A stretch of DNA of 64,000 bases from Marinobacter szutsaonensis (GCF_039523335.1 NZ_BAAAFC010000004.1:1-64000), one strand, 5' to 3'. Positions 1-7,071 are shown, counted from the stretch's first letter. The notes: generated by a model not told the origin, from the sequence alone. Numbers and translations: made by a program.

Positions 1-12
1 CATTTTCGGCAT
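1..12 (-). CDS. 5' end of a gene running off the window
   Basis: Only four codons (M-P-K-M) are inside the window. The call rests on a strong ribosome binding site: the - strand reads AACAGGAGAACTACG directly before the ATG at position 12. The gene lies beyond the last recognisable cassette, so it could be another cassette gene or the first chromosomal gene after the array. Nothing can be said about the product. Confidence 0.4.
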
Positions 13-60
13 CGTAGTTCTCCTGTTTCGGAGTTATCGATGCGTGTCCATTAGATTGGG

Positions 61-94
61 GGAAGTCCAGAACAGACTTAAGCGACTTGTTATA
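61..94 (-). other. Half attC site (cassette C29, decayed)
   Basis: The right half resembles the other sites (AGAACAGACTTAAG, then CTTGTTAT as the R'' box). No matching R' half (TAACG followed by the complementary arm) is visible to its left. The site is probably degenerate and may mark the distal end of the array. Confidence 0.5.
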
Positions 95-95
95 C

Positions 96-470
96 CTATT
101 TGCGGAGTGACGCATGCGCTCCGACCATGATCCCCATGAAACTGAGTAGAGCAAATACACCCACCAGCAGGAAAGGAAGCGGGTCAAAGTCTGGGAAAAA
201 TAACCTGTAAGTTCCAGCAATAATTGAAACCGCTAAAGCGTGTGCGTAGGGGTTGCAGTTAACCCGAATCGCAATGAGCTTGCCCACGAGAAAACCAGTC
301 ACAGCGATTGTCACTGATAGCGCGAGATAGATGGCTGAGTAATCTGAGACGGGCAGGAACGCTGAAAAAATGTTGCTGACCACAGTCAGAGATACAATTT
401 TCATTACCAGGCCTAGTACAACAAAAGCCCCCACCGCAATGAGGATTTCTTTTACTTCGAGTCCCTTCAT
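96..470 (-). CDS. Small integral membrane protein (cassette C29)
   Basis: Unrecognised 124-residue protein from the most distal cassette seen. Four hydrophobic segments (about residues 8-35, 45-65, 78-92 and 96-118) fill most of it, so it should sit in the inner membrane with short loops. The ATG at 470 has AGG seven bases upstream, and the complete attC of C28 lies just upstream (489-572). Its own attC, downstream, is only a half-site. No enzymatic motif is visible, and cassette genes like this usually have few homologues. The reading frame is secure; the function is unknown. Confidence 0.7.
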   Translation of the reverse strand: MKGLEVKEILIAVGAFVVLGLVMKIVSLTVVSNIFSAFLPVSDYSAIYLALSVTIAVTGFLVGKLIAIRVNCNPYAHALAVSIIAGTYRLFFPDFDPLPFLLVGVFALLSFMGIMVGAHASLRK

Positions 471-488
471 AGAAGCCTAATCACAAAG

Positions 489-572
489 GTATAACGCCAA
501 TGATAAGCGGCGCCCGACTAGGGCGTCCGGTGGAGGCCGCAGGCCGGAACGAACTTAATTGACTGGTTATGT
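489..572 (-). other. attC site of cassette C28
   Basis: 84 bp of the main attC family. On the + strand TAACGCC is the R' box and GGTTATG the R'' box, with arms GGCGCC...GGCGTCCGG between. The stop codon of the C28 gene is the TAA of R''. Confidence 0.9.
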
Positions 573-878
573 GGCTGAGTCATCGAGCTTTTTCCTGATG
601 GCCGGTGCATCCATATATCTTTTGATGACACGCCAGTTTTTCTCCCCGGCCTGCATGACTGAGATAGCGCCCACCAGTATGCCGATCAATCCTCCTCCAG
701 CTAATAAAATGGCTGGATTCCCCGCGGACTCATACCACTGAAAAAAGGCCGCCAGGATGAGAACGCTTGCGATCCACAAACCCAAATTGAACCAGGATTT
801 TGTGATGATGGCAGGCTTCGTGTCCTCAATTTTTTTGAGAACTTCCCGGAGAATCTTCGTTTCTTTTTCGTCGCTCAC
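567..878 (-). CDS. Two-helix membrane protein (cassette C28)
   Basis: Unrecognised 103-residue protein. It has a charged N-terminus (about residues 1-27, Lys/Glu rich), two transmembrane segments (about 31-48 and 55-76) and a basic C-terminal tail, which suggests a small inner-membrane protein with both ends in the cytoplasm. The start is a GTG at 878, preceded by GGAGAG. Its TAA stop lies inside the R'' box of its own attC, the usual arrangement in this array. No catalytic motif is seen. Confidence 0.7.
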   Translation of the reverse strand: MSDEKETKILREVLKKIEDTKPAIITKSWFNLGLWIASVLILAAFFQWYESAGNPAILLAGGGLIGILVGAISVMQAGEKNWRVIKRYMDAPAIRKKLDDSAT

Positions 879-894
879 TCACTCTCTCCATCAC

Positions 895-978
895 ACATAA
901 CGCCAATGATAAGCGGCGCCCGACTAGGGCGTCCGGTGGAGGCCGAAGGGCGGAACGAACTTGATTGACTGGTTAAAT
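895..978 (-). other. attC site of cassette C27
   Basis: 84 bp, main attC family, nearly identical to the C28 site. R' is ACATAAC (895-901) and R'' is GTTAAAT (972-978). Confidence 0.9.
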
Positions 979-1290
979 GCCGTACTCACGCTCCACCCTC
1001 GCAATACGAACCCGAAAGCTGGAGTACCATTTTTCGTGGCCAAGTCTCTGAGCTTCTCGGTGCTCTGCGTTCTCTTTCCAATTGGCGATGGACTCCAGGC
1101 TCTCCCAGTAGGAAACAGTGATACCTAAATCCTCGCGCACCGACTCCACACCCAAGAAACCAGGTTGGCTTGCAGCCAACTCGACCATGCGGTCTGCCAT
1201 TGCCCCGTAGCCATTGTCACACTCGGTGCGATGGCTACTAAAAATCACCGCGTAATACGGCGGCTCAGGGGTTTTGGCTATCTCTGACAT
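973..1290 (-). CDS. ABM-fold (antibiotic biosynthesis monooxygenase-like) protein (C27)
   Basis: A 105-residue protein with the pattern of the dimeric alpha/beta-barrel ABM family: a Y-A-V-I-F strand near the N-terminus, a helix around MADRMVELAASQPGFLG, the phrase G-I-T-V-S-Y-W-E-S, and a helix containing W-K-E-N-A-E-H. Relatives are small heme- or quinone-handling oxygenases or oligomeric barrels of unknown role, so no substrate can be given. I chose the ATG at 1290 because AGAGGG stands just upstream; an in-frame ATG at 1305 lies inside the next attC. The stop is the TAA of R''. Confidence 0.8.
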   Translation of the reverse strand: MSEIAKTPEPPYYAVIFSSHRTECDNGYGAMADRMVELAASQPGFLGVESVREDLGITVSYWESLESIANWKENAEHREAQRLGHEKWYSSFRVRIARVEREYGI

Positions 1291-1303
1291 AGATCCCTCT
1301 AGC

Positions 1304-1391
1304 ATTTAACGCTTTTGTTTAGCGGCGCCCTGACAAGGGCGTCCGGTGCAGGGCCGCCAGGCCCGAAACGTACTACAACTATTTGTTAAAG
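1304..1391 (-). other. attC site of cassette C26
   Basis: 88 bp, main family variant. R' ATTTAAC, R'' GTTAAAG. The arms contain CGGCGCCCTGACAAGGGCG. Confidence 0.9.
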
Positions 1392-1418
1392 GCTTGTGCA
1401 GTAAGCGCTCGGTAGCCA

Positions 1419-1691
1419 CTACAGCACCAACAAAATTGTCTGGAAGACGCTCACAACTGTCAGGAAGCCGCCAATGAGGATTAGTCGTCTTTGAGAGAGA
1501 TCGATACCCTGAATCAGAGCAAAAGTTCCGATCGCGCCACTGAAAAAGCCTCCGCTGAATTGGGAGCCGCCGACCGCATAAATAATCACCAGATAAACGA
1601 CTGCCAGTAAATACAGCAATACTCGCAGCGGCTTGAACTCAAAACGCTTGTAATAGGCCTGGTCTTCAGGGGAAAGATCTTCCTTGTTCAC
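1419..1691 (-). CDS. Small membrane protein (cassette C26)
   Basis: Unrecognised 90-residue protein. A soluble N-terminus of about 22 residues (acidic, then K-R-F-E-F-K-P) is followed by three hydrophobic segments (about 24-42, 47-62 and 70-90). The GTG start at 1691 has GGGAG eight bases upstream. Unlike many neighbours, its stop (1419-1421) lies 28 bases before its attC. No motif points to a function. Confidence 0.65.
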   Translation of the reverse strand: MNKEDLSPEDQAYYKRFEFKPLRVLLYLLAVVYLVIIYAVGGSQFSGGFFSGAIGTFALIQGIDLSQRRLILIGGFLTVVSVFQTILLVL

Positions 1692-1708
1692 CGAAAACTC
1701 CCTTTAGC

Positions 1709-1786
1709 CTTTAACGTCCGCCATCACCGGTGTCAAAACCGGCGCGAAGCAGAGGTTTTGGCATCCGGTGCATGGCTTGGTTATGC
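1709..1786 (-). other. attC site of cassette C25 (divergent family)
   Basis: 78 bp. R' CTTTAAC and R'' GTTATGC, but the arms (GGTGTCAAAACCGG...GGTTTTGGCATCCGG) are unlike the main family. This cassette probably came from another array. Confidence 0.85.
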
Positions 1787-2248
1787 GCTCTCACGGATGG
1801 CACGAATATCCTCGATATCCACCGGCCGTGAGAGCGCAGATTTATACCGGATCAGATCTTCCTTCAGCATAAGGGGAAGCTCAAGACCCAGCAAATGCAC
1901 CGTCGCATAGCGAGAAAAATCTATGTTGAGCGGAACCCAGGTCTTGTTGCCTGCATCGAAGATTCGCGGCCCCTCAGCGTTACCTACCTCCACTTTGGTG
2001 CCTTCATACTTGAACTGGACGTAGGTTAGATCCCAGCCTTCCTCTTGGCGGGGAGCGGCAGCTTTGGACACAAATTCCTGGCCGGCCTCGACCACGGACG
2101 AAAAGTGTTCTCCAGAAACGAAAAGGTCGATGTCATTCAGATCACGCTCAGAGCCATACCCCTTTGCAGCGAGTCCTCCACAGATTAGGAAGGGGATATT
2201 CCTATCTCTCAGTAACCCCACAATCCATTGGGCTGCTAAATGGTGCAT
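1781..2248 (-). CDS. Nucleotidyltransferase-fold protein (cassette C25)
   Basis: A 155-residue protein with the DNA polymerase beta-like nucleotidyltransferase signature near its N-terminus: ICGGLAAKGYGSERDLNDID, in which G-G, R and D-I-D form the metal and nucleotide site, followed by L-F-V. Relatives include aminoglycoside nucleotidyltransferases, MNT/AbiEii-type toxins and hypothetical kanamycin-nucleotidyltransferase-like proteins. The C-terminal part has a D-I-E-D-I motif common in that superfamily. Start at 2248 is supported by a strong AAAGGAGGAG; an upstream in-frame start lies in the next attC. The TAA is inside R''. The substrate is unknown. Confidence 0.75.
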   Translation of the reverse strand: MHHLAAQWIVGLLRDRNIPFLICGGLAAKGYGSERDLNDIDLFVSGEHFSSVVEAGQEFVSKAAAPRQEEGWDLTYVQFKYEGTKVEVGNAEGPRIFDAGNKTWVPLNIDFSRYATVHLLGLELPLMLKEDLIRYKSALSRPVDIEDIRAIRESA

Positions 2249-2263
2249 GCCTCCTCCTTTTGC

Positions 2264-2350
2264 GCATAACGCGAAGCTAAGCGGCGCCACGTCAGTGGCG
2301 TCCGGTGGACGGCCGCAAGGCCGGGAACAAACTTAAGCGGTTGGTTAGGC
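2264..2350 (-). other. attC site of cassette C24
   Basis: 87 bp, main family. R' GCATAAC, R'' GTTAGGC, arms GGCGCCACGTCAGTGGCGTCC. Confidence 0.9.
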
Positions 2351-2351
2351 A

Positions 2352-2633
2352 TTACTGATCTTTCTCGTCCATGTTGAATATGTGCCAAGCACAGTAAAGC
2401 AGAAAAATACTCCCCACTGCGGACAAGGCCTTCTCACCATAAGGCCCGAAGGAAGTCACGAACAGCGACCTTATCGCACAGAGAAGCCCTTCGTTTCTTA
2501 CCTGGCTCCCCATGCATGAATCCGCAGTCATGAGCCCTGACAGACCGAAAAATTCGACCGAGAATGCGACTGCACCAACCAGGCAGGCAGCTGTCAGAAG
2601 GAAACGTTTTCTTCTCGAACTTCTGCCAACCAC
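2352..2633 (-). CDS. Small two-helix membrane protein (cassette C24)
   Basis: Unrecognised 93-residue protein. A basic N-terminus (R-S-S-R-R-K-R) precedes a first transmembrane segment (about 11-33). A loop with two cysteines (C40, C52) leads to a second segment (about 68-86) and an acidic tail, so the loop should face the periplasm. The start is a GTG at 2633 with CAGGAG seven bases upstream. A longer reading frame overlaps on the same strand (2434-2790), but it crosses the next attC and is rejected. Confidence 0.6.
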   Translation of the reverse strand: MVGRSSRRKRFLLTAACLVGAVAFSVEFFGLSGLMTADSCMGSQVRNEGLLCAIRSLFVTSFGPYGEKALSAVGSIFLLYCAWHIFNMDEKDQ

Positions 2634-2658
2634 AAATGCTCCTGAGAGTCCTTTTATT

Positions 2659-2719
2659 GCCTAACGTTTCGCGACAGGGCCGCGAAGTCAGTCGCGTCCC
2701 TTGCTTGCCTTGGTTAGCT
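2659..2719 (-). other. attC site of cassette C23 (short)
   Basis: 61 bp. R' GCCTAAC, R'' GTTAGCT; short arms with GCGAC...GTCGCGTCC. The reading frame of the C23 gene ends inside it. Confidence 0.8.
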
Positions 2720-3170
2720 TTATGAACGGAAGATACGCCATAAAAAGGAGCGCAAAACAACCAGTAACCAAAGTCACATAGAATCCCCATCCCAAAGAGT
2801 AGCTTTCAAGCCTCACGCCACTTGGATCTTCCGGGTTTACATAAACATCAACAGCTCTGCCAACACCAAAGCTACGTGCCGTGTTCGACGCCATCGGTTT
2901 GATAGGGCTGCAAGGTAATTGGGAAATTTGAAGCTTTGACTCATATGCTTCTCCCGCAAACATAAAGCCAACTTTCACATCTGGACAGTAAGCAACCCCT
3001 TTCGAACCACTTACCTTTCTGACTTGGGTCGAAACTATTTTTGCGGTCATTAACTCCCACGCATTAAGGTCTCTCACTTTCGTATAACTATGAAACGCAA
3101 GCAATAAGCAGAGAAAGCCAAGCACTAGTAACAGAACTGCTAAAAAACTCTTATACAGAAACCATTTCAT
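2688..3170 (-). CDS. DUF3592-like membrane protein (cassette C23)
   Basis: A 160-residue protein with a transmembrane helix at each end (about 5-27 and 127-147) and a beta-rich periplasmic middle. The middle has the phrase A-W-E-L-M-T-A-K-I, a Tyr-Cys-Pro (Y62-C-P), a conserved-looking F-G-V-G-R-A-V-D-V-Y-V-N-P, then D-P-S-G. This layout and the V-Y-V-N-P-x-D-P motif match DUF3592 proteins, whose function is unknown. The start ATG at 3170 lies eight bases from the next attC, with no clear ribosome site. The C-terminal residues are encoded by the attC itself. Confidence 0.7.
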   Translation of the reverse strand: MKWFLYKSFLAVLLLVLGFLCLLLAFHSYTKVRDLNAWELMTAKIVSTQVRKVSGSKGVAYCPDVKVGFMFAGEAYESKLQISQLPCSPIKPMASNTARSFGVGRAVDVYVNPEDPSGVRLESYSLGWGFYVTLVTGCFALLFMAYLPFIKLTKASKGRD

Positions 3171-3177
3171 AAAGTAA

Positions 3178-3262
3178 GACTAACGCTTGCAATAAACGGC
3201 GCCCTGACAAGGGCGTCCGGTGGAGGCCGTAGGCCGGAACGAATTTAATTGCCTTGTTAAAT
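3178..3262 (-). other. attC site of cassette C22
   Basis: 85 bp, main family. R' GACTAAC, R'' GTTAAAT. Confidence 0.9.
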
Positions 3263-3304
3263 AAGTAGCGAATCCGCCTAATATCAGAGCTTTACCTTAA
3301 GAAT

Positions 3305-3940
3305 CTATTTTTTCGTTTCCATCTGTGCATGGAGAAGATGGTTTGTCAGTCCTTCTAATAAGGATTGCTGAGCTGGCAATACCCTTTGCAACCCCTCCTT
3401 GTCAGCAACCGGTGCACCTCCGACGATTATGAGAGAGTGCTCTCCGTCTACCGGGAGAGTATCGTTAATAATCATAATTTCTTGGGACGGAACTACATAG
3501 ACATAGCGAAAGACGGCCCACTTGTTCAAAACTCTTGCTTCACAGTACTTAATATCAATCGGCTCACCATAGACTTCCTCTAACGCCTCAGGAAGGCCAG
3601 AGCACTCTGAGTTTAGTTCCTTCAGGCTATCAACTAAAACCGGCTCGCTTTTTTGAACACTTATATTTAGTTTAAATTCAGATTCTAGGGATTGTATGTC
3701 ATAAAAGAATTCAACCTCTTTTCCAGCTACCTTCTCTCTGATCTGGTTTAGAGTTTCTTTATTGATGGGGCTCCCTTTGGCAAAGTCGTCTACCTCCATC
3801 GTTGATGCAGCAGTAGGGCCAACCTGAACCCACCCACTCGGCAGTACAGCATTGAAGCCGAAGTAGCTATTAATCTCAGTTCCTGCAAACAACGGCCCTG
3901 TGACAAAAAGCAAACAGAGCGCAAAAAATCTACTATTCAT
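3305..3940 (-). CDS. Secreted protein of unknown function (cassette C22)
   Basis: A 211-residue protein with a clear signal peptide (M-N-S-R then about 14 hydrophobic residues, ending near L-F-A-G). The mature part starts with N-S-Y-F-G-F-N-A-V-L-P-S-G-W, which recalls periplasmic proteins that bind a lipid or a partner, but I do not recognise the family. Two cysteines (in S-E-C-S and K-Y-C-E) could form a disulfide. Start 3940 is chosen because the signal peptide begins there, with GAGGGATCC upstream. The 12 extra in-frame residues upstream reach into the attC. It is the only clearly exported soluble product in the array. Confidence 0.7.
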   Translation of the reverse strand: MNSRFFALCLLFVTGPLFAGTEINSYFGFNAVLPSGWVQVGPTAASTMEVDDFAKGSPINKETLNQIREKVAGKEVEFFYDIQSLESEFKLNISVQKSEPVLVDSLKELNSECSGLPEALEEVYGEPIDIKYCEARVLNKWAVFRYVYVVPSQEIMIINDTLPVDGEHSLIIVGGAPVADKEGLQRVLPAQQSLLEGLTNHLLHAQMETKK

Positions 3941-3964
3941 TCTAGAGGATCCCTCATAGGTCCT

Positions 3965-4051
3965 ATTTAACGCCAATGATAAGCGGCGCCCGTCTAGGGC
4001 GTCCGGTGGACGGCCGTCAGGCCGGGAACGAACTTAATTGACTTGTTAATG
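3965..4051 (-). other. attC site of cassette C21
   Basis: 87 bp, main family. R' ATTTAAC, R'' GTTAATG. It differs from the C18 site (5280-5366) at only a few positions, so C21 and C18 are copies including their attC. Confidence 0.9.
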
Positions 4052-4355
4052 GCCGTTCACCACCGTGGTTGTGCCTGGCACCCAAGGTCCCATGCCTTCT
4101 CCCGGAGAGCTTGCACCAACTCGACCGATGGCGAAAGGAACCAGAACGCAAAAGCTGCCGGCCCCTTTATCGTTTGAGACGGACGGCCCCACGACCGGGG
4201 CACACTACAAATACCAACACGGCTGGCTACTTTGGCAACCAAACCAGACAGCGAATTTTCCGGCCTTGGCGATCACCAGCATGAGCGGGCTTTGCAACCA
4301 ACCTGGATGCCAAGGCCATTGCACCGCACCAGCCAAAAAACCACAGGCGCCTGGC
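4052..4355 (-). other. ORF-poor cassette C21 (family shared with C18 and C4)
   Basis: About 304 bp between two attC sites with no convincing gene. It is closely related to 5367-5670 and partly to 12074-12278. The best conserved blocks on the + strand are CCTGGCACCCA, GCTTGCACC and GGCGAAAGGAACCAGAAC. On the - strand a 61-codon frame (4057-4242) keeps the peptide FAFWFLSPSVELVQA in common with C18, but it has no ribosome site at its first ATG and in C4 the frame is shifted. It may be a small-protein, small-RNA or promoter cassette. Strand and function are uncertain. Confidence 0.6.
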
Positions 4356-4440
4356 CGTTAACGCCTTAGTTTAGCGGCGCCCCGACAGGGGCGTCCGGTG
4401 GAGGCCGCAGGCCGGAACGAACTACAACAAATTGTTATAT
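4356..4440 (-). other. attC site of cassette C20
   Basis: 85 bp, main family. R' CGTTAAC, R'' GTTATAT. Very similar to the C17 site. Confidence 0.9.
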
Positions 4441-4761
4441 TTCGCTGGGTTTGGCTTCCGGCTCCCGCCGGCCACGCAGTACCAAATATAGCAGCGGCCC
4501 TGCAGATACAAACACCGCTGTTATGACGAAGAATGGGATGAGATAGCCCAAACCTTTGCCACGGCTTTTGGCGTCTTGATACATCCAAACACAAGCCAGC
4601 GCCGCCAGGATGTAGAGATCAATGACAACCTGAGCGGTGTCTGGGCTGGACATGAGCTGGGCACCGAAAGCCAAAAGTGACTGGTCTGCGCCTGCCATAA
4701 CCCAAAAGGTGAAGCCCATGAACAGGCAGAGAACGATTAGGGGTAATGTCGATATTCTCAT
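4435..4761 (-). CDS. DUF2834-like membrane protein (cassette C20)
   Basis: A 108-residue protein with three hydrophobic helices (about 4-25, 42-60 and 72-95). The spacing and the phrases V-I-D-L-Y-I-L, W-M-Y-Q-D-A-K-S-R-G and a final G-P-L-L-Y-L-V-L-R resemble DUF2834, a small uncharacterised membrane family. Start 4761 follows AAGGAAG at good spacing. An upstream in-frame start (4806) falls in the neighbouring attC. The stop is the TAA of R''. The family match is by eye only. Confidence 0.65.
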   Translation of the reverse strand: MRISTLPLIVLCLFMGFTFWVMAGADQSLLAFGAQLMSSPDTAQVVIDLYILAALACVWMYQDAKSRGKGLGYLIPFFVITAVFVSAGPLLYLVLRGRREPEAKPSEI

Positions 4762-4787
4762 GATCTTCCTTGATTGAGGTTTAAGAA

Positions 4788-4872
4788 ATATAACGCCTGC
4801 CAGCATGCGCGGCTACGGAATGGAGGCGAAGCCGCAATGTAGTAGGCGTCGCCGTGACTGGCCTTGTTAGCC
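4788..4872 (-). other. attC site of cassette C19 (second family)
   Basis: 85 bp of a second attC family (C19, C16, C12, C10) with the arm CAGCATGCGCGG and the block GGAATGGAGGCGAAGCCGCA. R' ATATAAC, R'' GTTAGCC. Confidence 0.9.
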
Positions 4873-5262
4873 ACTGCCAGTTTGATTAGCGGCAATTATA
4901 GAGGCGGCTTCAATCGCTCCCCACCATGCGGCAATAGCAAGACACGCCGACACGATGATAGAAAATAATCTTGCAACGCGCTCACGCCGTAAACCTGGCC
5001 AATTTCGAAAGCTAAGCCTCGCAAAGTAGGCCTGAAAGTAAAACCACAGAACACCTACTGAAAACAAGAATATACCCTGGAGAACGAGCCCCCCAGATCT
5101 GTCTTTGAGATAGGCGATAGCGGAGAGTGCCAGCACCCAGCCTAGCCACGAGAACCATAATGGAGCCAGCCGGAGAGCCGCGCTATCAATGATGGCTTGC
5201 CAGCCAGCCTCGGTTTCTTTCTTGGTAAAGTCTAGCTCGATTGGCTTATGATCTGCAGACAA
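4867..5262 (-). CDS. Membrane protein (cassette C19)
   Basis: Unrecognised 131-residue protein. A soluble, charged N-terminus of about 33 residues is followed by three transmembrane segments (about 34-52, 58-80 and 101-122), with R-N-W-P-G-L-R-R-E-R between the last two. There is no ATG in the first part of the frame; the likely start is a TTG at 5262, preceded by GGGGGGGCAGGA. The stop is the TAA of R''. Function unknown. Confidence 0.6.
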   Translation of the reverse strand: MSADHKPIELDFTKKETEAGWQAIIDSAALRLAPLWFSWLGWVLALSAIAYLKDRSGGLVLQGIFLFSVGVLWFYFQAYFARLSFRNWPGLRRERVARLFSIIVSACLAIAAWWGAIEAASIIAANQTGSG

Positions 5263-5279
5263 TCCTGCCCCCCCAAATT

Positions 5280-5366
5280 GGCTAACGCCAATGATAAGCG
5301 GCGCCCGTCAAGGGCGTCCGGTGGACGGCCGTCAGGCCGGGAACGTACTTAATTGACTTGTTAATG
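5280..5366 (-). other. attC site of cassette C18
   Basis: 87 bp, main family, near-identical to the C21 site. R' GGCTAAC, R'' GTTAATG. Confidence 0.9.
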
Positions 5367-5670
5367 GCCGTTCACCACCGCGGTTGAGCCTGGCACCCAT
5401 GGCCCCCTGCCCTCTCACGGACAGCTTGCACCAACTCGACGGATGGCGAAAGGAACCAGAACGCAAAAGCGGCCGGCTCAATTACCGTGTGAGACGGACG
5501 GCCCCACAACCGGTGCACGCCACAAATACCAATACCGCTGACCATTTTGGCAACCCAACCAGACAGCGAATTTTGCGGCCTTGGCGATCGCCAGACTGAG
5601 TGGTCATTGCTACTGAACCTGATGCCAAGGCCTTTGCACGGCACCAACCCAAAACTCACAGGCGCCTGGC
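5367..5670 (-). other. ORF-poor cassette C18 (family shared with C21 and C4)
   Basis: About 304 bp with no convincing gene. It aligns with C21 over its whole length with scattered substitutions. The - strand frame 5372-5659 keeps the same peptide as C21 (FAFWFLSPSVELVQA, then R-E and G-C-Q-A-Q-P-R-W), and several differences between the copies are conservative, so a small protein cannot be excluded. There is no ribosome site at an obvious start. Confidence 0.6.
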
Positions 5671-5755
5671 CGTTAACGCTTTTGTTTAGCGGCGCCCCGA
5701 CAGGGGCGTCCGGTGGAGGCCGCAGGCCGGAACAAACTACAACAACTGGTTAGGG
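5671..5755 (-). other. attC site of cassette C17
   Basis: 85 bp, main family. R' CGTTAAC, R'' GTTAGGG. Confidence 0.9.
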
Positions 5756-6130
5756 TGGCTCATGGTAAAAGCTCATGACCCCGGCCCCAACGGCACCACA
5801 AAACGCAGGTACGACAATGTCCGATACTCCAGTCGGTAGCAAAATTACTGCTATTACTGTGCCCGTGACCAGACCAGCCATTGGCGCGGCCGCTCGCCTG
5901 TCATTTGCGCTTCGAACACCGTTATCAAAAATAGAGTGATGCTGCCTATAGAAATTTCTAAAAACCGGCAGGCGAGTTACCACCAACGACATAAATGGAA
6001 CGGCGCAAAAAATTGAAAGCGCGACCAACCAAAGATTTACCTCTGGATGGCTGGGGAGCATCAGGATGAATGTCACCCCACTCGCTAAGTACGCCATGAG
6101 GGCGAACTTCACATAGCGAAGACTGATCAA
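5750..6130 (-). CDS. Membrane protein (cassette C17)
   Basis: Unrecognised 126-residue protein. Four hydrophobic segments are visible (about 8-25, 33-52, 84-100 and 104-119), with a charged loop F-R-N-F-Y-R-Q-H-H between the second and third. The start is a TTG at 6130 with GGGGG upstream; no ATG gives a complete first helix. The TAA stop is in R''. The reading frame of the neighbouring cassette C16 runs into this gene in another frame because C16 has lost its stop codon. Confidence 0.6.
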   Translation of the reverse strand: MISLRYVKFALMAYLASGVTFILMLPSHPEVNLWLVALSIFCAVPFMSLVVTRLPVFRNFYRQHHSIFDNGVRSANDRRAAAPMAGLVTGTVIAVILLPTGVSDIVVPAFCGAVGAGVMSFYHEPP

Positions 6131-6539
6131 AAATGCCCCCTAACGCTTGCAGCATGCGCGCCCATGAAATGGAGCCAAAGGCGCAATGTAATGGGCGTCG
6201 CCGTGCCTGCACTTGTTTGGTTTTTTTTCGCTCATTTCTCGCCAAAAATAGCAGGTAAACAGGATACGATAGAAGCATTATGAATACAGCTATCCAGTGT
6301 TTTGATACACCATAGGCCCACTTTTCTATCTTATTATCCGGCTCCCTAAGGCCAATAATTACCAAAGCCAAGCCGATCATTATCGATGTAATAAATAATG
6401 ATATTGGCAATATGGAATTGAACTCATTTCGTTGAAGATTAACAACCAAAAACCAAGCTGAAAATAACAAAAACGACGCCCCCATAGTTATCAGAAAGCT
6501 TCGACAATAGAGAATCCATTTCTTCTTGCTTTTCGTCAT
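5958..6539 (-). CDS. Membrane protein with lost stop codon, reads through attC (C16)
   Basis: The cassette gene proper is codons 1-107 (6539 to 6219): a basic N-terminus and three transmembrane segments (about 9-33, 44-63 and 81-99). In 13 other cassettes the stop is the TAA of the R'' box. Here codon 108 lies exactly on that box, but the + strand reads GTTT instead of GTTA, so the codon is AAA and the frame runs on through attC and 86 more residues into cassette C17. The extension (rich in Arg, Pro and Gly) is antisense-frame noise rather than a domain. An A8 run next to the box adds a possible slippage site. Confidence 0.6.
   Translation of the reverse strand: MTKSKKKWILYCRSFLITMGASFLLFSAWFLVVNLQRNEFNSILPISLFITSIMIGLALVIIGLREPDNKIEKWAYGVSKHWIAVFIMLLSYPVYLLFLARNERKKTKQVQARRRPLHCAFGSISWARMLQALGGIFDQSSLCEVRPHGVLSEWGDIHPDAPQPSRGKSLVGRAFNFLRRSIYVVGGNSPAGF
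6138..6221 (-). other. attC site of cassette C16 with altered R''
   Basis: 84 bp, second family. R' CCCTAAC. The R'' box reads GTTTGGT instead of GTTAGG-like, which should affect the bottom-strand hairpin pairing of R' with R'' and removes the stop codon of the C16 gene. Confidence 0.85.
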
Positions 6540-6546
6540 ACTGGAA

Positions 6547-6633
6547 ACCTAACGCCAGTCATAAGCGGCGGCCCGACAGGGACGTCCGGTGGAGGGCCAT
6601 CGGCCCGGAACAGACTTAATGACATTGTTATAA
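6547..6633 (-). other. attC site of cassette C15
   Basis: 87 bp, main family. R' ACCTAAC, R'' GTTATAA. Confidence 0.9.
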
Positions 6634-7053
6634 ATTAAACTCAAAAACATGCTGCTGCTTCAGTAACTTGAAACCTTGCGCTTGGTAGAACTTGTGGGTG
6701 GCATCGCGCTTTGAATTACTGCGAACCCTAACGGAAACCCCAATTGACTTGGCCCAGAAGATAGCTGCCTCAACCAGTTTAGAGCCAATGCCTTTGCCCC
6801 TATATTGCTCATCAACGATTAAGCCAGCGATCTCAACAAAAGGCGCCACTCCGACCCGAACCGCTAAATATGCGTGTAGCCAACCAACGACGGCTTCGTC
6901 TGAATCCGCCACCCAGATGCGATGCTCGTTTGAGTTTAAGAGTAGGCTGAGCCCATCAGCAGATCGGTGCTTTGATTCAGCAGCAGGCGTCAGTACCTGC
7001 GCTAAACGTTCGACATCATCTTTGTCTGCCAACATGGCTGGCCTGATATTCAC
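6628..7053 (-). CDS. GNAT-family N-acetyltransferase (cassette C15)
   Basis: A 141-residue single-domain acetyltransferase of the GNAT fold. It opens with N-I-R-P-A-M-L-A-D-K-D-D-V (motif C), and motif A is I-A-G-L-I-V-D-E-Q-Y-R-G-K-G-I-G, the acetyl-CoA pyrophosphate loop R/Q-x-x-G-x-G. A motif B region follows, with H-K-F-Y-Q-A-Q-G-F. The acceptor is unknown; GNAT cassettes range from drug-modifying enzymes to toxins of TA pairs. No antitoxin gene is adjacent and the length is normal for a metabolic or resistance enzyme. The start is a GTG at 7053 with CGGAGAG upstream; the stop lies in R''. Confidence 0.88.
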   Translation of the reverse strand: MNIRPAMLADKDDVERLAQVLTPAAESKHRSADGLSLLLNSNEHRIWVADSDEAVVGWLHAYLAVRVGVAPFVEIAGLIVDEQYRGKGIGSKLVEAAIFWAKSIGVSVRVRSNSKRDATHKFYQAQGFKLLKQQHVFEFNL

Positions 7054-7071
7054 AAGCTCTCCGGAAAAGAT

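Noticed and set aside
2434..2790. A 118-codon - strand frame overlapping cassettes C24 and C23
   Set aside because: It crosses an attC and lacks a ribosome site; the 2352-2633 frame has one.
3941..3953. TCTAGAGGATCCC looks like a plasmid polylinker (XbaI-BamHI)
   Set aside because: Only 13 bases match. The flanks are the natural upstream region and signal-peptide start of the C22 gene, with no other vector sequence.
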